10,284 nt of DNA, taken from contig JAEWSD010000251.1 of the NCBI GenBank assembly GCA_023398615.1, forward strand, positions 1 through 10,284. Reading direction: 5' to 3'. Both the position numbers and the translations under genes were made by a program. How positions within the stretch are numbered: position 1 is the first letter of the stretch; every line of letters starts with the position of its first letter. Positions 6,925 to 10,284 of the stretch are shown here, one piece after another. The notes under the pieces are model-generated. The model did not search any database, was not told where the DNA came from, and saw nothing but the letters and a program-made list of their open reading frames with translations. The DNA comes from Bacillota bacterium. GTDB lineage: Bacteria; Bacillota; Clostridia; Lachnospirales; Lachnospiraceae.

Positions 6925-8178
6925 TCACGGGAAAATTCCCTTTATTTCTTCTGCGTAAATCAAACGCCTGAGAGCCAGGATATATGCGGCCATACGCAGC
7001 GTACACCGGCTTTTCACGGATTCCTTTAGGATCTCATCAAAGGCTTTGGAGAGGATATTATCGAGCATTGACGTCACCTGTTCCTTATCCCATGCAAGCT
7101 CCTGGATATTCTGCACCCATTCGAAATAAGACACGATTACGCCTCCGCTGTTTGCGAAGATATCCGGGACCACAGTGATATCCCTCTTCTTCAGAATTTC
7201 ATCCGCTTCTATCGTAGTCGGCCCGTTTGCACCCTCTACAACATACCTGCATTTCATTTCTGCCGCGATTGCTTCATCAATCTGGTTTTCCAATGCCGCC
7301 GGAACCAGGACATCACAATCACAGGTTAATATTTCTTTCCCCGATATGTGCTCAACCTCCGGTTTATCATAGTTCTTCAGCAAATGCCCGGCTTCCGTAT
7401 ATTCCGATATTTCGTCCGCATCAAGCCCGCTGCTGCAATAGATACCGCCGGAGATGTCACTGAGAGCCACAATTTTTGCCCCCCGATGGTAAAATATACG
7501 GGCAGCATTACCTCCTACGTTACCAAAGCCCTGAATACCGATCCTGCAGCCCTGAAGCTCTTCACCGCAGCTTTTTAAGAGCAGCTTCGTACTGATGACG
7601 ATCCCTCTTCCGGTTGCGGACGCCCTTCCCCTGGAGCCTCCTAACTCCACAGGTTTTCCGGTAACGACTCCCGGGCAGGGTTTTCCGTTCAATTGGCTGT
7701 ATGTATCCAGAATCCAGGCCATAGTCTGTGCATTCGTGTTTACATCCGGTGCGGGTATGTCCTTATCCGCTCCTATGACCGGCTCGATGGCATAGGTATA
7801 TCTTCTGGTAAGCCTGCATAATTCTCTTTTGGAAAGTCCTGACGGATCCACCTTGATTGCACCCTTCGCACCGCCGTACGGAATATTGACAACCGCGCAT
7901 TTTAACGACATCCACGTTGCAAGTGCCTTCACCTCATTCAGGCTGCAGTCCTGATGGAACCGGATGCCGCCTTTAAAAGGCCCTCTTATATTAGAATGCT
8001 GTACACGGTATCCCTCAAATACCTGTACCGTACCGTCATCCATCTCCAACGGCAGGTATACCTTTATTTCGCGCTGCGGATTCTTAATGATCTCAAACAT
8101 ATGCCTGCTGATCTTTCCTTTTTCCATCGCCTGTTCCATGACTTTCACAACATTCTCATAAGCATCGTATTCCTTCAT
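6925..8178 (-). CDS. gdhA: Glutamate dehydrogenase (Glu/Leu/Phe/Val dehydrogenase family)
   Basis: Predicted to interconvert glutamate and 2-oxoglutarate plus ammonia with a nicotinamide cofactor, linking amino-acid catabolism with nitrogen assimilation. At 417 residues it has the size of small hexameric enzymes. The substrate-lysine motif GPFKGGIRFH has K69, a second lysine is K93 (SLKCAVVNIP) and the catalytic lysine is K105 (PYGGAKGA). PAPDVNTN (143-150) carries the conserved aspartate. The Rossmann motif is GIQGFGNVGG (214-223) with an acidic D241 after the second strand, and NSGGVIVSYFEW (343-354) closes the active site. K69 argues for glutamate, because leucine and phenylalanine dehydrogenases have a leucine there (family knowledge). 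The start at 8178 has AAAGGA 9 bases upstream; an in-frame ATG at 8250 lies upstream of the promoter and lacks a ribosome site. The Lrp-type gene follows directly. Confidence 0.93.
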   Translation of the reverse strand: MKEYDAYENVVKVMEQAMEKGKISRHMFEIIKNPQREIKVYLPLEMDDGTVQVFEGYRVQHSNIRGPFKGGIRFHQDCSLNEVKALATWMSLKCAVVNIPYGGAKGAIKVDPSGLSKRELCRLTRRYTYAIEPVIGADKDIPAPDVNTNAQTMAWILDTYSQLNGKPCPGVVTGKPVELGGSRGRASATGRGIVISTKLLLKSCGEELQGCRIGIQGFGNVGGNAARIFYHRGAKIVALSDISGGIYCSSGLDADEISEYTEAGHLLKNYDKPEVEHISGKEILTCDCDVLVPAALENQIDEAIAAEMKCRYVVEGANGPTTIEADEILKKRDITVVPDIFANSGGVIVSYFEWVQNIQELAWDKEQVTSMLDNILSKAFDEILKESVKSRCTLRMAAYILALRRLIYAEEIKGIFP

Positions 8179-8214
8179 GTCATTCTTTCCTTTCGTGTTT
8201 GAATTAATGAAGAC

Positions 8215-8243
8215 ATAGTATTTCTCATGATCCCCTGTGTCAA
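8215..8243 (-). promoter_or_regulatory. Sigma-A-type promoter for the dehydrogenase-Lrp unit
   Basis: On the minus strand a perfect TTGACA (8238-8243) is separated by 17 bases from TACTAT (8215-8220). Transcription would start near 8208, leaving a leader of about 30 bases that holds the AAAGGA ribosome site. This is the best promoter match in the window, and it means translation cannot begin at the upstream in-frame ATG (8250) from this transcript. Confidence 0.7.
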
Positions 8244-8364
8244 TAGTCATGGCATAAGACAGGTGAATTCTTTTAAAATCCGCCGCTTAACTTTATAAAT
8301 CAATAAAATGAGCCCCAAAAACTTTATTATTCAAAGGAAAGTTCCACAGGTATAATGGTAAACG

Positions 8365-8397
8365 AATCGGAAACAGAAAGCAATAAAATTTCCGATT
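8365..8397 (-). terminator. Possible weak terminator hairpin after the decarboxylase
   Basis: A perfect 9-bp inverted repeat AATCGGAAA (8365-8373) / TTTCCGATT (8389-8397) with a 15-base loop lies 15 bases after the decarboxylase stop codon. On the minus strand it is followed only by CGTTTACC rather than a proper T-run, so termination may be partial and some read-through into the dehydrogenase gene is possible. Confidence 0.4.
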
Positions 8398-8411
8398 TAT
8401 TTAATTTTATT

Positions 8412-10151
8412 CTATTTAAAGCCGCGACCGCTCTGCGGTACAAATACGCCGCGTTTTGCATTCGGAGCTGCTGTCTCCGTCCGGGATAATGCCATATTAA
8501 CCTGCTGTTCCGGGAATGCGCCCGGAGCCTTAAGATCATTTATGAAATTACCGATAAGCTGAGGCGTCACCGATTCCATGATAAAGATATGGGAATAGGC
8601 ACGTCTTTCATTCTTTACATACAAGACTTCTCCGGACAGAGAATACTTAAAGGTAAGCTTCTCATTCACCTGCTTAAAACGAATAGTGAGGGAATGCGGG
8701 CTATATTCCACCCACAGGTCCATACCCAGATGACGCTCCAGCTCCCGGAGTTCGGACACCGCATACTCGGCCATATTCCGGGTATATAAGGTTTTATTGA
8801 TAAGCTCCTCATAGGAATGCTTTGAATAGTAATCCCATAAAAGCAGTGCCGAGAACCCGTTCCTGGAACCGGCAAAGGTACTGTCCGGCGACCCGATGTA
8901 CATGGGATTGTCCGGCGGCAGCAGCTGATACCGCACCTTTGTCATATAGATTCCGCACGGCCAGGGCGCGCCGATCCACTTGTGACCGCTCATGGCAATG
9001 GATTGCAGTTCCTTAATCCGGAAATCAAACACCGGGAAATCCTCACTCTTTTCAGCCATCTCAAGATAAGGCATATAAGCGGCCCCCAGGGCTCCGTCAA
9101 CATGGAACCAAAAGCCCGTACGCAGGTCATATCTGCCGTGAACCGGGTCGTATTCCACCTTTCGTTCATATAGTCCATGCCGCTTCAAAACAGGAACCAG
9201 CGCATCCACTGCCTTTGCCACATTGTCATAGGCTCCTTTGAAGGTAGTACCGTAATTAAAATTCACGATTATGGGATGCCCTTTCCCTGCAAAGGCTTCC
9301 ACCAGCTTTACCAAAGCGGGGATGTATATACTCCCGTCCTGATCGGAAGGCACCTCCAACGGCCATCCGTTTTCATCCAGATAATAAGGGGCGTAATCGG
9401 GCGGGTAATCCTCCGGATAAACCAGGGGGCACTTAAATCTTCCGCTCCCTGCTTCATTAAAGGTGGTAATGCTTAGTACCCTCATTGCCTTTACGATAGA
9501 ATAATGGGTATCCTGCGAATAAAAGGCAACCGGTGCGTACATATTCGGATTACCCTTTAAGGTTTTTGCCTGATAATAAAACAGTCGCGGTTCCACTGCG
9601 GCAGGCCACCCTTTCTGTGCCGCTATCCTTGCCTGTTCCTCCGCATGATGGTCCGGCAGCAGGAACTTACCGGACAGATAATCCCTTGCATTCCACAGAC
9701 CGAAAATGTTTCCTTCGGTACAGCCCATAGAAACGACATAGCCCCAGTAGCTGTCCTTCCAATCATCACCGGTGGAACCCGGCGTATATTCATGAGGCCA
9801 CCTGGCATTCCATAACGATGCGAAGTAATCCAGGACCGCCCGTTCGGCAAATTTCGTATTGAGCGTATAGTTACCTGAGACAAAGGGGTCTCCGATATTA
9901 TTAATATGATAATTCAGGTATTGTGACAGGTCATTTTGAAAATCAAGTTTCTGATTCGACTGGTATCCTAAAAAATTCTCCTTCTGAGTACTTTCATACC
10001 GATAGAGCCATCCGAGGGCCCGCAGCCTCTGTTCCTCGGGAATTCCGTCCGGGGAAAGCTTAAAATCATTATAATCGATTCCCGGAACTCCGGGATAGAC
10101 ATCATTCGGATCTTTCGTCGGCGGAGTCCCCCGATACTTCTGTTCTGACAT
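8412..10151 (-). CDS. PLP-dependent group II decarboxylase, histidine-decarboxylase-like
   Basis: Predicted to remove the alpha-carboxyl group from an amino acid to give an amine and CO2, in the cytoplasm. Residues forming the PLP site are visible: phosphate-binding SMGCTEGN (141-148), the ring-stacking histidine H216 (DTHYSIVKAMRVL), the pyridine-nitrogen aspartate D352 (FHVDGALGAAY), the Schiff-base lysine K391 (SGHKWIGAPWPCG) and AGSRNGFSALLLWDY (427-441). The SGHK..G.P.PCG and AGSRNG signatures are those of the bacterial histidine decarboxylase / plant serine decarboxylase branch. At 579 residues it is about 200 longer than the Morganella-type enzyme (about 380): an N-terminal extension of some 70 residues, apparent insertions near 160-205, 236-275 and 325-345, and a C-terminal tail after about 550. 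The start at ATG 10151 has AAAGGA 9 bases upstream. No antiporter is in view. The class is secure; the substrate is not, and aspartate, serine or an aromatic amino acid remain possible. Confidence 0.88.
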   Translation of the reverse strand: MSEQKYRGTPPTKDPNDVYPGVPGIDYNDFKLSPDGIPEEQRLRALGWLYRYESTQKENFLGYQSNQKLDFQNDLSQYLNYHINNIGDPFVSGNYTLNTKFAERAVLDYFASLWNARWPHEYTPGSTGDDWKDSYWGYVVSMGCTEGNIFGLWNARDYLSGKFLLPDHHAEEQARIAAQKGWPAAVEPRLFYYQAKTLKGNPNMYAPVAFYSQDTHYSIVKAMRVLSITTFNEAGSGRFKCPLVYPEDYPPDYAPYYLDENGWPLEVPSDQDGSIYIPALVKLVEAFAGKGHPIIVNFNYGTTFKGAYDNVAKAVDALVPVLKRHGLYERKVEYDPVHGRYDLRTGFWFHVDGALGAAYMPYLEMAEKSEDFPVFDFRIKELQSIAMSGHKWIGAPWPCGIYMTKVRYQLLPPDNPMYIGSPDSTFAGSRNGFSALLLWDYYSKHSYEELINKTLYTRNMAEYAVSELRELERHLGMDLWVEYSPHSLTIRFKQVNEKLTFKYSLSGEVLYVKNERRAYSHIFIMESVTPQLIGNFINDLKAPGAFPEQQVNMALSRTETAAPNAKRGVFVPQSGRGFK

Positions 10152-10211
10152 CCTGGCACGTCCTTTCTGCAGCTGTTGTTCCTTGCAAACCCATAATGGT
10201 TCTCAGCCGCC

Positions 10212-10257
10212 TTGACATATAGTTTATCTTATTCGGGCGTTCACCGGATAATGTCAA
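10212..10257. promoter_or_regulatory. Inverted repeat upstream of the decarboxylase (possible operator/promoter region)
   Basis: TTGACAT (10212-10218) and ATGTCAA (10251-10257) form a perfect 7-bp inverted repeat separated by 32 bases. On the minus strand the distal half contains a consensus -35 hexamer TTGACA (10252-10257), but the hexamer 17 bases downstream (GAATAA, 10229-10234) is a poor -10. Another possible -10, TATACT (10267-10272), would need a -35 beyond the window edge. The repeat could be a regulator site; this rests on symmetry alone. Confidence 0.3.
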
Positions 10258-10284
10258 ACAGATATCAGTATATCTTATATATCA

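Noticed and set aside
6833..7006. N-terminal extension of the Lrp-type gene to an ATG at 7006
   Set aside because: It overlaps the 3' end of the glutamate dehydrogenase gene, the added residues do not resemble the family, and an excellent GGAGG site precedes the ATG at 6832.
8327..8539. 70-residue minus-strand reading frame overlapping the 3' end of the decarboxylase
   Set aside because: It lies largely inside the decarboxylase coding sequence in another frame and shows no recognisable domain.
1..10284. CRISPR array, tRNA, rRNA, transposase or phage genes
   Set aside because: No regularly spaced direct repeats, cloverleaf-like sequences, ribosomal RNA signatures or mobile-element proteins were recognised on either strand.

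Overview
All seven genes in this window lie on the minus strand, so transcription runs from high to low coordinates. Long Shine-Dalgarno sequences, Bacillota-type promoters, a YesM/YesN-type two-component system and moderate GC content suggest an anaerobic Bacillota (Clostridia), most likely a Lachnospiraceae-like gut or environmental species. That placement is inferred from sequence style; no phylogenetic marker is present.

In order of transcription: (1) about 10151-8412, a 579-residue PLP-dependent group II decarboxylase related to histidine decarboxylase but much longer than the compact bacterial enzymes. (2) 8178-6925, a glutamate dehydrogenase-type enzyme with its own clear sigma-A-like promoter (TTGACA, 17 bp, TACTAT), followed by (3) 6832-6359, an Lrp/AsnC-family regulator that ends at a strong palindromic terminator. 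(4) 6186-5368, a monocistronic alpha/beta hydrolase ending at a long hairpin terminator. (5-7) 5060-175, a tight three-gene operon: a lipoprotein solute-binding protein, a YesM-type sensor histidine kinase and a YesN-type AraC-family response regulator, closed by a rho-independent terminator at 121-164.

Two functional blocks emerge. The first half of the transcription order is amino-acid metabolism: an amino-acid decarboxylase, glutamate dehydrogenase and an Lrp-type amino-acid-responsive regulator. The second is a probable extracellular sugar- or oligosaccharide-sensing unit. There the binding protein is co-transcribed with the kinase and regulator, and no permease gene is present, which resembles the XylFII-LytS-YesN arrangement known in clostridia. 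The alpha/beta hydrolase between them has its own terminator and no evident functional link to either side.

Five ORF starts were revised by Shine-Dalgarno or promoter evidence or are non-ATG: the response regulator (1785), the kinase (TTG at 3569), the binding protein (5060), the Lrp regulator (6832) and glutamate dehydrogenase (8178). I see no tRNA, rRNA, CRISPR array, insertion sequence or phage gene. The most notable points are the enlarged histidine-decarboxylase-like enzyme, the permease-less sensing operon and a long perfect-ended inverted repeat beside a GC-rich structured segment at 1-129. I found no convincing wholly new system.
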